Shown one piece after another: positions 1-17,780 of a stretch of 64,000 nt of DNA. Under the pieces are notes generated by a model. It was not told the DNA's origin. It worked only from the letters and a program-made list of their open reading frames with translations, and did no database searches. A program made the translations under genes and the position numbers. The stretch comes from Talpa occidentalis (Eukaryota; Chordata; Mammalia; Eulipotyphla; Talpidae), in NCBI RefSeq assembly GCF_014898055.3, contig NW_023601433.1:17098141-17162140 (forward strand), given 5' to 3'. Position 1 is the stretch's first letter. The number at the start of each line of letters is the position of its first letter.

Positions 1-470
1 TGATAGTGAAGACAAAGATAAACAGCTGGAACTACATCAAATTAAAGAGCTTCTGCACAGCAAAAGAGACAATAACAAAAACAAAGAAAAACCCCACCAA
101 CTGGGAGAACATTTTTGCACCCAACACTAATGATAAAGGACTGATCACAAAAATCTGCAAAGAGCTGATGAGACTCAACAACAACAAAGAAAATAATCCA
201 GTCAAAAAATGGGCAGAAGACGCGGCCTCTGCGGCGCCGGTTCGATCCCCGGCTGCTCCCCGGCCACTGGAGGAGGGTCCCACATGGCGCGCAGACCTCT
301 CCTGCCTCCCGCTGCTCCCCTCAGCAGTGTACTTCGGTCCTTCTGCCTGTTCTGCTCCCTGCTCTGGCTCTGGTGAATTCTCTCACCCTCCCGGCTTCTG
401 ACTGTACCCAGTGCATGTATAAACCAAACAAACAAACAAATAGATAAATAAATAAGACATGCCTGTAGAA

Positions 471-501
<31 letters not shown>

Positions 502-1299
502 CAGAAGAGCTACAAAGACACTTCTCTGAAGAGGAAATGCAAATAGCCAACAGGCATATGAAAAAATGTTCAACATCACTTGTAATCAGGGAAATGCAAA
601 TCAAAACTACCTTGAGATACCATCTTACACCAGTGAGAATGGCACATATTAAAAAAAATAGCAACAACAAGTGTTGGCGATGTGGTGGAGAAAAAGGAAC
701 TCTCCTGCACTGCTGGTGGGAGTGCAAACTGGTCCAACCACTATGGAGAGCTGTGTGGAGATTTCTGGACCTACTAAACATAGAGCTTCCATATGATCCA
801 GCAATTCCACTCCTAGGTATTTACCCAAAGGACACAGAAACATGAATTCCAAAGAGCACCTGCACCCCTATGTTTATAGCAGCACTGTTTACAATAGCTA
901 AACTTTGGAAACAACCCAAATGCCCTAAAATAGATGACTGGATCAAGAAGATGTGGTACATATACACCATGGACTATTACTCAGCATTCAAAAAAGATAA
1001 ACACATGCAATTTGCAGCAACATGGATGGCGCTGGAAGGGATCATGCTCAGCGAAATAAGCCAGAAAGAAAAAGAAAAATACCGGATGGTCTCACTCATA
1101 GCAGGAATCTAGAAAACTTAAATAAGGGGCCAGGAAAATGAATAACTATAAGAAAGTGAAAATCAAAATCAACAAACAACTATGAACCAGAGATACTCTA
1201 TAGGGGGAGTGGGGGGCGGGGAGGGGAGGGATGGGGTCCAAATAAGGGGGTGCAATTGTATGGGGAATATAAAAATAAAATTTATAAAAAAAAAAAAAA
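1..1299 (+). mobile_element. Young L1, ORF2 3' end and 3' UTR, split by a SINE
   Basis: Bases 1-219 and 499-1,112 encode the end of L1 ORF2 (for example [16 protein letters not shown] and NNKCWRCGG). A short 3' UTR with a G-rich tract at 1,205-1,235 and a poly(A) follow, ending near 1,299. Reading-frame breaks show the copy is dead. The 5' end is off the window. A SINE sits at 220-498. Confidence 0.93.
220..498 (+). mobile_element. SINE-A, 5'-truncated, inside L1
   Basis: Starts at the GCCTCTGCGGCGCCGGTTCGATCC segment of the SINE, missing about 45 bases of head including the A box. A 10-bp duplication (GGGCAGAAGA, 210-219 and 499-508) proves insertion into the L1. The tail is the CAAA-rich variant ending CATGCCTGTAGAAATTT then poly(A). 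Confidence 0.92.
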
Positions 1300-1680
1300 G
1301 AAAATGCTAACAGTGTAATTTATGGGGACCATCTGTTTTTGCTCTGGAATCTGAGGTCAACCAAGTGGGCACTGCATGTCCCTATTACTGACCCCCAATA
1401 AAAACCCTGGACACCAGGGCTTGGGTGAGCTTCCCTGGTTGGCACACTTCACGCATACTGTCATCCATTCTCACAAGGAGAATTAAGCACATAGAGGACA
1501 CACAGAGTTTGCACCTGGTCCCTCCTGAACTTCATCCATGTGCCTTTTCCTTTCACTGATTTTAATCTTTGTCCTTTTCCTGTAATAATTATTACACAAA
1601 ATTGAGTAGAGAGCAGATACTTAGTCTGGTGGGATCTTCTAGTAAATCAAGGGGTCTTAGAGATCCTAGCACAACCCCAC
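1300..1680 (+). mobile_element. LTR-like remnant
   Basis: Contains CCAATAAAAACCCTGG followed by sequence resembling the R-U5 end of an ancient class I-type LTR (GAGCTTCCCTGGTTGGCA, then GAATTAAGCAC). The assignment rests on memory of such LTRs, so the family is uncertain. No coding signal is seen. Confidence 0.4.
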
Positions 1681-1720
1681 CACTCACCGTATAAAAAAAA
1701 TTAAATCAATATCAATCATA

Positions 1721-1750
1721 TGCATATTTATTTATTTATTTATTTAGGAT

Positions 1751-1793
<43 letters not shown>

Positions 1794-2030
1794 TACAAGC
1801 ACTGGGTACAGTCAGAAGCGTGGGAGGGTGAGAGAATTCACCAGAGCCAGAGCGGGGAGCAGAGCAGACAGAAGGACCAAAATACACTGCTGAGGGGTGC
1901 AGTGGGCGGCAGGAGAGATCTGCGCGCCATGTGGGATCCTCGCTCCGTGGCCGGGGATCGAACCAGCACTGCAGAGGCTGTAGGCAGCTTCGCAGCCCAG
2001 CACTCAACTGCTGCGCCACCAGGGGAGGCC
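1721..2030 (-). mobile_element. SINE-A, full length
   Basis: Reverse-oriented copy with a long (TTTA)n head, the CACTGGGTACAGTCAGAAG module and the tRNA-like end. It is bounded by a duplicated ATCAATCATA (1,711-1,720 and 2,031-2,040). Confidence 0.93.
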
Positions 2031-2040
2031 ATCAATCATA

Positions 2041-2905
2041 TATTTAAATGTAAGAGGGAAAACTATAAAACTCTTGGAAGAAAACAGGAGTATACCTGTG
2101 AACTGGGTTAGACAACCATTTCTTTAGCTATGATAGCAAAAGCTCAACAACCAAGAATAAATAAATAAACTTACCTTTATCAAGCTTAATGATCTTCAAG
2201 CTTCAAAAGAATTATGAAAGTAAAGTAAGGTTGTGGAGGAGAAGGAACCCTTGTACCCTTGGTAGATGTATAAATGGTACAGCTTCTACAGAAAACACTG
2301 TGACTATTCTCCAACATTCACAGCAGCCGAGATACAAAGTCAACCTAAGTGCTCACTGGCGGATGACTGGATGAAGAATACGCACAGTGGAACAAAAATG
2401 AGCTAAGCACAAAAAGATGGAATCTTCCCATGTGAGACAGGGATGGACCTTGACGGAACTGAAGTCAATGAGAAAGAGAAAGGCAAACATGGGCCTCCCC
2501 AGTGGTGCAGCAGTCGAGCTTTTGGCTGCGAAGCTGCCCGCAGCTGGTTCAATCCCCAGCCTCAGGGCGAGGGTCCCACATGGTGCAATGGACCTCTCCT
2601 GCCACGCCCGCTGCTCCCCTTAGCAGTGTACTTCGTCAGTCTGCCTGCTCTGCTCCCCGCTCTGGCTCTGGTGAATTCTCTCACCCTCCCGTGCTTCTGA
2701 CTGTACCTGGTGCTTGTATAAATAAATAAATCTTTAAAAAAAAAAAAAAAGAGAGAAAGGCAAACACCACAGGATTTCACTCATATGGAGTATGAGGAAA
2801 CAAATGAAAAATCAAAAACAAACCCTCAGATTCTGAGAACAGGATGGTGGTTACCAGGGGTAAAGGGCCATTGAGGGAAAGAGAAACTGGTGGAAGGGTC
2901 AACTG
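2041..2905 (+). mobile_element. Old L1 ORF2/3' UTR fragment
   Basis: Degenerate plus-sense L1M-type sequence (ACTATAAAACTCTTGGAAGAAAACA, later CATATGGAGTATGAGGAAACAAATGA and a GGTGGTTACCAGGGG block). Interrupted by SINE-A at 2,491-2,750. The bases from here to exon 13 (2,906-3,175) show nothing recognisable. Confidence 0.75.
2491..2750 (+). mobile_element. SINE-A, full length
   Basis: Complete copy with poly(A), flanked by a duplicated AGAGAAAGGCAAACA (ending 2,489 and starting about 2,752). It is a variant with a shortened middle (CTCAGGGCGAGGGTCCC), shared with the copies at 24,491 and 43,305. Confidence 0.92.
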
Positions 2906-3067
2906 GTGGGTGCGAACAGAGAACCAGTGACTCAGCCCACGTTCTCTCACTCCCCAGGCTCTGTCTCCTTCCTCTTATGTGCCGAGACCCAGAAGCTGCT
3001 CCCCAAAGCTGCTCCATGCTCCCAGACACTCACAATCAACCTTCCCTTGGGGGGAGCTGTCAACTCA

Positions 3068-3319
<252 letters not shown>

Positions 3320-3409
3320 TCACACCGAAGGCAGCACTTAACTACCAGTCTGATGCACATAAGTGTGCCCCCTGCTGCCCACACACGGCACTTATTTTCA
3401 TGCATGAAT

Positions 3410-3533
3410 ACCTATACACACACAACTGCACACTCAAACACAGGTGTGCATGAGTGCAGGTACCCACGCTGCACAGGTACATAGTGAGTGTGCACACACA
3501 CCCATGCATGCATGCTTACATAACACGTGCACG

Positions 3534-3564
<31 letters not shown>

Positions 3565-3566
3565 AG
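3410..3566. repeat. CA-rich tract with CG/CA alternation
   Basis: Imperfect CA/TG-rich sequence ending in GTGCACGCGCGCGCGCACACAC and a run of about 12 CA units. Pure purine-pyrimidine alternation of this kind can adopt Z-DNA. It lies in the intron between exons 12 and 13; the rest of that intron (3,567-4,308) shows nothing else recognisable. Confidence 0.85.
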
Positions 3567-4266
3567 AGTCTACCTCCCTAAAACTGAAAAGGAGTCTGGC
3601 TGTATGATTTCATGATTTCAGGTTTAGAAAATACATCATTTAAAATGGTCTGGATATTTTGTGTTGTATAGTTAAGACTCGAGGCATTTCATTATTTTAA
3701 AAAGAGTTAGCTTTTAAATGATCATGTATTCAGTCAGTTTAATAATTTTTATCTGATCAAAACAAACAACATTGGAGAAAGTTTATTTATAGGATCTGTA
3801 AGCATCCTATTTACAGGTATGCGAATCAGAAACTATTATGCCAATGTAAACAAAAGAAACCAATGGCTGGAACTCCAGAGAAATTTTTTTTTTTAATGAG
3901 AATTAAAAATCATTACATGGGCACTAACTTAAGTCTATCAATATATTTAAAAGACAAGGCCCATTATTATAACACACACAGAAATGTACTTTGAGTCATC
4001 TTAGAACCATAAATTCAGACAAGTCTTAAATCATGCACATGTTCCTGAAAACTGACTTTCAGTGAAATGACATAAAAGGAAACCTTATCCTGAAGTAACA
4101 GCATTTCATTTAACTCTAGCATTTCTTTGCTCTCATCAACGTTAGGAAAAAAACACTGAATGAGATGACATTATCTGAGGACCTGCTGTGTGTTCTTGTT
4201 TGCCAGTGGTAAAAGAATAAATCACTTTTGACCCAAAAGACCAGAGTTAATACTGAAAAAACATCA

Positions 4267-5640
<1,374 letters not shown>

Positions 5641-5650
5641 TTAAAGCTTT

Positions 5651-5933
5651 TTTAAAAAAAAAGATTTTATTTATTTATGCATACAAGAGCTGGGGTACAG
5701 GCCAGAGGTGTGGGGGGTGAGAGGATTCACCAGAGACAGAGTGAGGAACAGAACAGGCAGGTTGACCGAACTACACTGCTGAGGGGAGCAGCGGGTGAGT
5801 CAGAAGAGTTCTGCTGCCCCATGTGGGTTGCTCCCTGGCCAGCCAGCCTGGCGGGGGGATTGAACTTGTGCTGCAGAGGCTGCGGAAGCTTCATAGGTTG
5901 TGTCTTAACCCCCTTGAGCCACCAGGGAGGCCC
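5651..5933 (-). mobile_element. SINE-B copy
   Basis: Older SINE family: GAGCTGGGGTACAGGCCAGAGGTG module and a tRNA-like end read as CACCAGGGAGGCC. An ATATATTATTTTA duplication flanks it. Confidence 0.9.
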
Positions 5934-5954
5934 CAGCATATATTATTTTATATA

Positions 5955-6278
5955 GCAGTTCCCCCTTAATCACAGGAGATACATTCCAAGAGCCCCAGTG
6001 AATCCCTGAGACTATAGATAGCATCTAACCCTACATGTACTGTATTTTTTCCTATACATACATACCTAGAAAAAGTTTATAAATGAAGAACAGTAAGAGA
6101 TTAATGACAACAATAAAATAGAATGATTATAAAAAATATACTATAATAAAGGTTATATGAACGTGGTCTTTCTCTTCCTCAAAATATCATATTGTACGTA
6201 TTATTTTTAGATCGTGGTTGACTGTCGGGTAACTGAAACCACGGAAAGCGAAACCACAGGTAAGGGGGAACTATTGCA
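5955..6278. mobile_element. Tigger-like MITE (TcMar DNA transposon)
   Basis: The ends are inverted repeats, GCAGTTCCCCCTTA at 5,957 and TAAGGGGGAACTATTGC at 6,260-6,276. The interior (CATTCCAAGAGCCCCAGTGAATCCC, then ACCACGGAAAGCGAAACC) is that of a pogo-type non-autonomous element. It has no ORF. Confidence 0.85.
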
Positions 6279-7753
<1,475 letters not shown>

Positions 7754-7794
7754 TCAAGTGTGCTCACTATCATTTGCTAATTGTGAGCTATAGA

Positions 7795-7890
7795 GCCCTT
7801 ACAGCTGGTGTTGGCCAACTTTCTCTGTTCAAGGCCAGAAATTAAATCTTTTAGATTTGTGGGCCAAGTGTCTCTGTCATAGAATCATCC
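7795..7890 (+). mobile_element. MER5A-like hAT fragment
   Basis: GGTGTTGGCCAACTTTCTCTG followed by GGCCAGAAATTAAATCTTTTAGATTTGTGGGCC matches the start of the MER5A non-autonomous Charlie family. A SINE interrupts it at 7,891. Confidence 0.7.
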
Positions 7891-8176
7891 TTTTTTTTTT
7901 TATTTTTTTATTTTTATTAATTTATTTATACAAGCACTGGGTACAGTCAGAAGCATGGGAGGGTGAGAGAATTCACCAGAGCCAGAGCGGGGAGCAGAGC
8001 AGGCAGAAGGACCAAAGCACACTGCTGAGGGGAGCAGCGGGCGGCAGGAGAGGTCTGCGTGCCATGTGGGACCCTCCTCCGGTGGCCTGGGGTCAGCCAG
8101 GGATCGAACCGGCACTGCAGAGGCTGCGGACAGCTTTGCAACCCAGCACTCAACCGCTGCGCCACCGGGGAGGCCC
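7891..8176 (-). mobile_element. SINE-A, full length
   Basis: Well-preserved copy with an AT-rich tail and an intact B-box-like segment (GGATCGAACCGGC, reverse sense). Short ATCCTTTTTT duplications flank it. It sits in the MER5A-like fragment. Confidence 0.92.
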
Positions 8177-8379
8177 ATCCTTTTTTTTTTTTAAAAAAAA
8201 AAACAACCCTTTCAAAAGGTAGAATGCTCTCAGCAACAGAAACCTTACAAGAGAGGCCTGGGCTCCAGCCTCAGGTGATAGCTTTGTAACAGACCACTGC
8301 AAGACACGAGCAAACACCTACCCCCTACCAGGCTGGTTGCTAAGCATCCACCAGCTCAGAGAACTTGCTTACACTTGCA

Positions 8380-8535
8380 CATTCTTGACCTGCACTGTCT
8401 GAAAGAACTCTGGGATGATGGAAAAGGTCTGCTGCCCAATAGAGCAGCCACTTACACTGCCGAGCATTTGAAATGTGGCTGTGCTACTAAGGAAATAAAT
8501 TATACTTTTTAAATGAGTTTCAGGGTAAATAGCCA
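8380..8535. mobile_element. hAT-like DNA transposon fragment
   Basis: CTGCCCAATAGAGCAGCCACTTACACTG and CATTTGAAATGTGGCTGTGCTA resemble the ends of a common mammalian hAT/MER element with CTGTCCAATAGAA termini. The interior is lost. Confidence 0.5.
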
Positions 8536-8672
8536 CACACCTAGCAAGGCATTCCTATTATGCATTCACTTACAGATGAGTGGTAATGTCAAAGGTATTA
8601 TCTCTAGATAAATAAGTAGAGTGTTAGAAAGAACAATCAGAATACTGCAGAAGGCAGCTCACTCTCCTCCTA

Positions 8673-8771
<99 letters not shown>

Positions 8772-9019
8772 TCAGAAAACAAAAGGGAAAAAAATAGGGT
8801 CATTATGTGTGTTCAATTACCAAATACATAATCACAAGAAGAATGAGTAATGCTAATAATTACTGTGGGCTGAATGCAATCCCTGCAAATCACTTCTACA
8901 AAAAATAAATAACCTCCACATTTACTTTAAGAGGAACAAAATGCAGTTTAAGAACCAGAATTCACAAAGCCAATTCAAATATTAAAATTAACCTAACTTG
9001 CTGTAGAAACATGGTCATT

Positions 9020-10690
<1,671 letters not shown>

Positions 10691-10741
10691 TCAGACCTTT
10701 GAGGTTAATTACCCCAAGTATGAATACTGCTACAGCTCTTA

Positions 10742-11018
10742 ATTTTTTTTAAGATATATTTTTATTTATTTATGCAAACAAGAACAGGGATGTAGGCCAC
10801 AGGTATGGGGGTGGGCGTGGGTGGATGAGAGGATTCACCAGAGTCATAGTAGAGAACAGAACACGCAGATCTACTGAAATATACTGCTGAGGGTGAGACA
10901 GGGGAAGTCTGCCATGCCATAGGGGTTAGTTCCCTGGCCAGATATCAAACTCATGCTGCAGTGGCTAGTGATAGCTTGATAGCACTGAGACTTTAACCCC
11001 TGTGCCACCAGAGAACCG
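10742..11018 (-). mobile_element. SINE-B copy, diverged
   Basis: Recognisable by TTTATGCAAACAAGAACAGGG, AGGATTCACCAGAG and CTGCTGAGGG, with more substitutions than other copies. It lies about 80 bases upstream of the exon 9 acceptor on the gene strand. Confidence 0.88.
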
Positions 11019-12639
<1,621 letters not shown>

Positions 12640-13485
12640 GCAGTTCCATCTTGATCAAACTCCCCAAAGATTCTGGCACTAATGCCAACATGGAGCATAG
12701 GTTTTTCCACACCACAAAGCAGTTCTCTAACACCAGCTTCATAGCCTATGGTTTGACTCCAGTCTGACACTATCTATCTGGAGATAGCATCAGAGCCTAC
12801 AAATAAGGGGCTACAAACGTACTTCCCCGCCCCCCACCCTTCAGACTCAATTACAGGTCTAGTTTGTCATCTGAGCTTCTGCCTCACAGCTACGGATTGG
12901 AGGTCCCAACAATTCCCTCCTTGGGTCTGATTCATTTATTAGTGTTAGAATGGCTCACAGCACTCAGAGAAACATTTTACTTAGTAGATCACTGGATTTT
13001 TTTTTAATGAAAGGATGTAACTCGGGAACATCCAGATGGAAGGGAGGCACAGGGCAGGGAGTAGGAGAGGGTCACAGAGATGCCATGGCCCTCTGAGCGC
13101 CATTCTCCCCAAATTTCCATGTATCCACTAACTTCTCTGAACCCCATCCTTTTATGCTGTTATGGAGGCTTTATTGCAAAGGCATTACTGATAGTCACCA
13201 CTGGCCACTGGTAACTGAACTCAATCTCTAGCACCTCACCCCAAGTCGGAGTGCAGAGGTGGGAGGGGGAAGGGGCAGTGAAAGTTCTAATGGAATGACT
13301 GATTTTTCTGGTGGCCAGTCCCCATCCTCAGGTAACCTAGGGGCTTTCCAAAAGTTGCCTCATTAACAACGAAAGACACATTTTTCACTCTCATCACAGG
13401 AAGCCCTAAGGGTTTAGGACCTTTGTGCCAGAAATGGAGGAGACAAAATAACGTTTTCCTTAGTATACATCACAATATCACAATA
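12640..13485 (+). mobile_element. Solo LTR-like element, copy 1
   Basis: Shares an ordered series of blocks with 25,630-26,415: CTCACAG...ACTCAGAGAA, TAACTCGGGAACATCCAGATGGAAG, CCCATCCTTTTATG, GAAAGTTC..., CAGTCCCCATCCTCAGGT and a CTTTCCAAAAG...CCTCATT end. This looks like an ancient ERVL-class LTR; I could not name the family with certainty. Exons lie between the two copies, so they are separate solo LTRs and not one provirus. Confidence 0.6.
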
Positions 13486-14038
13486 TCTCCTGAATTCATC
13501 TGACAACAGCTGTCCAATCTCCCCATGGGGCTGAGCAGAGAAGGACACATGCAGAGGGATGTGCACACTCACGTCCAGAAAAAATGCGAGGCAAATGCTG
13601 CGCTTCCATGGTCAAGCAAAGGAGCGTGAGGTGGGGGTGTGAGGACTCTGCACATCTAGTGCAGAGTGGAAACTGCTCATATAAGGACATGTTTGTGTAG
13701 TCTAGAACCTTGGGGATTTTCCTAAAGAAAAAGTCCCATGGCAAAGACTGATACAGCCCCCAAGTCATTTCCTTCCCTTCCTCCTTTGGAATAAACCTTT
13801 AATTTCCATGGAGCAGCCATGTTCCTCATACCGACACGACCCTGGCTGACCCATGAGGTATAATGCCAAGCGGTGTAAGGAGCTGGGAAGTTTATTTATA
13901 AGGGATCATGTGGGCCCCTCTATGCATCTTCTGTAGCTGGACTCCTTCTTGTAGCTTAAAACCTCTTAGAATAGAAAAATAGGACTAAGCAGAATTAAAT
14001 TCTACCCATCCTTTGTTCTCTTTTCTCCCTAATCCCCT
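13486..14038. other. Intron 6, no recognised element
   Basis: Unique-looking sequence with no repeat family, no splice-bounded ORF and no RNA gene identified. Confidence 0.4.
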
Positions 14039-14051
14039 CTCCGTGATTAAC

Positions 14052-14324
14052 TTTTTATTTTATTTTTTTTAGATTTATTTATTTATTTATATAAGCACTG
14101 GGTACAGTCAGAAGCGAGGGAGGGTGAGAGGATTCACCAGAGCCAGAGTGGGGAACGGAACATGCAGACTGATGAAGTACACTGCTGAGGGGAGCAGCAG
14201 GCAGCAGTAGAGGTCTGCACGCCATGTGGGACCCTCCCCGGTGGCCAGGCTCAAACCTGCACTGCAGAGGCTGCGGGCAGCTTCGAAACCCATCGCTCAA
14301 CAGCTGCACCACCAGGAGAGGCCC
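14052..14324 (-). mobile_element. SINE-A inside the poly(A) of an L1
   Basis: Copy with a short middle, flanked on both sides by TTTTATTTTATTTT-like sequence. This places its target in the T-rich (antisense poly-A) tail of the L1 3' end that follows. Confidence 0.9.
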
Positions 14325-14567
14325 TTCTATTTTATTTTATATATTTTTTACATCATTTTTCATTTTTGCACAATGTATGCATTTTCATCTTGGTTATAGT
14401 CCCCATGCAATTCCCACCCCCCCCTTACCTTGACCCTACTCCCTCCTCCCCTCCCTCCCGCCAGCCCCCCCACCCCGTGCCTCTGGTTTATAGTTACTTG
14501 TTGATTTTGATTTTTACTTTATTATAATTAGTCTTTTTCCTGGTCCCTTATTTAGGTTTTCTAAATT
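14325..14567 (-). mobile_element. Young L1 3' UTR, 5'-truncated
   Basis: Antisense L1 3' UTR (TTTGCACAATGTATGCATTTTC, C-rich tract, CTTATTTAGGTTTTCTAAATTCC). An imperfect duplication of about 16 bp (CCGTGATTAACTTT at 14,040 and CCATGATTAGCTTT at 14,569) spans this L1 plus the SINE in its tail. Only about 240 bases of L1 were inserted. Confidence 0.88.
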
Positions 14568-14764
14568 CCATGATTAGCTTTCAACACGAAACTAATGTAT
14601 TTTTCTCCAACCATTCCCAGGAACCTTGAAAACTGTGCTGTGTCTCCAACAATAATTTCCCGCGCCCCTTCAAAATGGACAACATCAAGGGCATGGGCTG
14701 GCCAGGCTGCTCACCCCAAAGGAATACTTGCCCTCCCCACCCCACTGAATAAGACACACACCGT

Positions 14765-15525
14765 AATTTACGACGCCTGCCTGTGGAGCTTCAGACCAGC
14801 GTCTCCCCGGACCTGGGAACACGCGTCCTTCACCCCCTTCACGCCCGCACATCCTTGCATTCCTCCCGGGGAGGTACAACCCCAGCTCCCCCCATTCAGA
14901 GAACTGGCTCAGTCCCGCAGACTCCCTGGGTGGCCACCTTGAGTAAACGTCTCTGTGAAAAGACATTCTCGGGGGTCAGAGGTTTCTGCGTGGGTGAAGG
15001 GCCCTGCTGGTGGCTGACACTCCCCCCTGCTGACTGGAAGGCGGACAGGACAGCCTGGGCGTGATGACCGGAGTGACCTCCAGCCTGTGGGCGTGGCTGG
15101 CAGGTGGCAGGAGGTGGAGCTTTGCAGGCCCCACCCCCTGCGCGGGGGCCGATGGGAAAAGGGGCGGGGCTGGGGCTGCTGAGGGCTGTCTGTAATGGCT
15201 CCTCACCAGGGGTTCAGGTGCCAAAAGCTCCCACTTGGGGTCAAGTTCAAAAGCTCCCCCTTTGTTGACTGGCTGCATGTCGGGGGAGGAGCCCGATAAG
15301 CTCCACCTTGTACCAGCTAGTTGGCCATGAGCACTGGGTCGGAGGGTGGTCCTCACGGATCCTCTCACAGGCATGCAAGCGGCCATCTTGGCCACCAAGC
15401 AACACATGAACAGCAGAGCCCTGGGGGGCGGGAGCCCGGGGGCCTGAACCCCCCCGGGGCCCTGCTGGGTCACAGGCCACCTGCCTCCGGACTTTTCGAG
15501 GAGGGGGCTAGGGGAGAGAGAGAGA
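14765..15525. promoter_or_regulatory. GC-rich pocket in intron 6, possible regulatory element
   Basis: This repeat-free stretch is clearly more GC- and CpG-rich than the surrounding intron. It contains a GC box (GGGGCGGGGC, near 15,160) and several CpG clusters. Nothing in it codes convincingly. It could be an enhancer or an internal promoter making a shorter CYFIP1 transcript. This is inferred from composition only. Confidence 0.3.
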
Positions 15526-16357
15526 AATTGCAATCTATTTAAGTCACTGTTACTGCTTTAGGTCTTAAATCATACACAGTTAAGCCTAATGTTAACTATT
15601 ATAGTGACATTTCTTTTTAAAGTGTTTTAATTTCCCCCATCTTTCCCTCTTTTTTAAAGTAAAACAATCTTTATTATTATTGAAGTGTTCAGTTTATTGG
15701 TATTAACGGTTGCTGAGGCTTTGGGGGTGGAGACTAAGGAAGGGATCAAGGATAAACTGTTCTCTGTTTTCCTGAAGCTTCGTTATAACCATATGGGTTA
15801 TCTTGGCATTGACACTCAGAAGAGGTTGTACTGGTAGCTACCAGATGGGTACAGATAAAATATGTGAGAGTGGGTGTAAGAGCTGGGGAGAAAAGGGGGC
15901 TACTGTCTGGGAAAACAAACCAACAGGGGGTCCCATATAGAGGTCAAGGGAAAAGGCCACTAGAAGGGCTGTAGGGGTGCTCTCTCCTAGCCTTCCCACA
16001 GAGTAGTCCCGTCTTTAAACTGTTTAACAGACAGATTTTGGAATAAAAGTACTGCGAAGGGGAAAAAAATGCTTATTTTAAAATTAAAAATCAGGATGCT
16101 GTCCACCTCCCCCATTTCCGTGTGTCGAAAGTCTAGAAAGCTGCTCAAAATCACACAGGAAGTGATACGTGCAGAAGTTGCTGTCCCAGGCTGGGCCTGT
16201 CCACCCTCCTTGCTACAAAGCCCAAACTGCCCAGTCACATGTACTTGAATCCCACAAACACTATTATAAAATAGGAATAATTCTGAAAGACCTTCCTGTT
16301 TGATTTCAGGTGGTTAAATAGATTAACTCCAAGATCTCTAGTCTTGAAGATCTAGGC
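15526..16357. other. Intron 6, no recognised element
   Basis: AT-richer intron sequence. No repeat family or gene signal identified apart from ordinary homopolymer runs. Confidence 0.4.
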
Positions 16358-16377
16358 TTCTGCACAGAACTGATTCT

Positions 16378-17325
16378 TTTTTAATTTTTTAAATTTTATG
16401 TATTTTTTATATTATTTTTCATTTTTGCACAATGTATGCATTTTCATCTTGGTTATAGTCCCCATACAATTCCCACCCTCCTTGTTTTGATCCTGCTCCC
16501 TCCTCCACCCCCCCCCCCCATAGTGTGTCTCTGGTTTGTAGTTGCTTGCTGCTTATTGATTTTGATTTTTAATTTATTATAATTAGTCTTTGTCCTGGTC
16601 CCTTATTTAGGTTTTCTAAATTCCTGCTATAGGTGAGACCATCCAGTATTTTTCTTTTTCTTTCTGGCTTATTTTGCTGAGCATGATCCCTTCTAGCTCC
16701 ATTCATGTTGCTGCAAATTGCATGAGTTTATCTTTTTTGATTACTGAGTAATATTCCATGGTGTATATGTACCACATCTTCTTGATCCAGTCATCTATTT
16801 TGAGGCATTTGGGTTTTTTCGATAGCTTAGCTATTGTAAATAGTGCTGCTATAAACATAGGGGTGCAGGTGCCCTTTTGAATTAATGTTTCTGTGTCCTT
16901 TGGGTAAATACCTAGGAGTGGAATTGCTGGATCATATGAAAGCTGCCATCTTTAGCAGATTGAGGAATCTCCACACAGGTCTCCATAGTGGTTGGACCAG
17001 TTTGCACTCCCACTAGCAGTGCAGGAGAGTTCCTTTTTCTCTGCATCCTTGCCAACATTTGTTGTCGCTAGTTTTTTTTAATATGTGCCGTTCTCACTGG
17101 TGTGAGATGGTATCTCATCATAGTTTTGATTTGCATTTCCTTGATTACAAGTGATGTTGAACATTTTTTCATATGCCTAGTGGCCATTTGCATTTCCTCT
17201 TTGGAGAAGTATTTTTTTTTGAGCTCTTTTGCCCATGTTTTGACTGGGATGTTTACTTTGTTTTTGTTGAGTCTCGTCAGCTTTTTGTAGATTTTTGTGA
17301 TCAGTCCTTTATCATTAGTGTTGTG
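16378..17325 (-). mobile_element. Young L1 3' end, 5'-truncated
   Basis: Antisense L1 ORF2 end and 3' UTR. A perfect 20-bp target duplication (TTCTGCACAGAACTGATTCT, 16,358-16,377 and 17,326-17,345) brackets it. It stops at the ORF2 GATCAGTCCTTTATCATTAGTG region. In-frame stops show it is inactive. Confidence 0.94.
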
Positions 17326-17345
17326 TTCTGCACAGAACTGATTCT

Positions 17346-17780
17346 AAGTGATGGAGTGTGAGTACTGATTTCACAGACAAAAGGCTTGAAACTGGGGTGC
17401 TCTAGCTCCACTCTTGCTGTGTCAGGCACAAATCTCTGGCACCTGGTGCTAAATTGCATGTCAATTTTATTTTGAAGACACAGCAAGTTACATGATTTCA
17501 GATGCAGCATAACTACAGCCCACTCAGCAAAGTAAAATCCCTCCCAATATAATTGCATAGCTACGATACCTTCTCTAGTAGAGGAAACAGAAGTCAGCAT
17601 CTCATTCCAGCCAAACAGGCCTTCAACAGCCCCAGCAGACTCTCTGCAGAGAGTCCACTATGAGATAACCCATTTTGCTCTGTCTCACCACCCTCTCTCT
17701 TCCCGTCACCAAGTGCCCCTCAAGTTTTCCAAAAGTGTACTGCTATGCCACACCCACCTTTTCCACTCCTGTTTTCTTTA
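17346..17780. other. Intron 6, no recognised element
   Basis: No repeat family, RNA or splice-bounded coding sequence identified. Confidence 0.4.
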
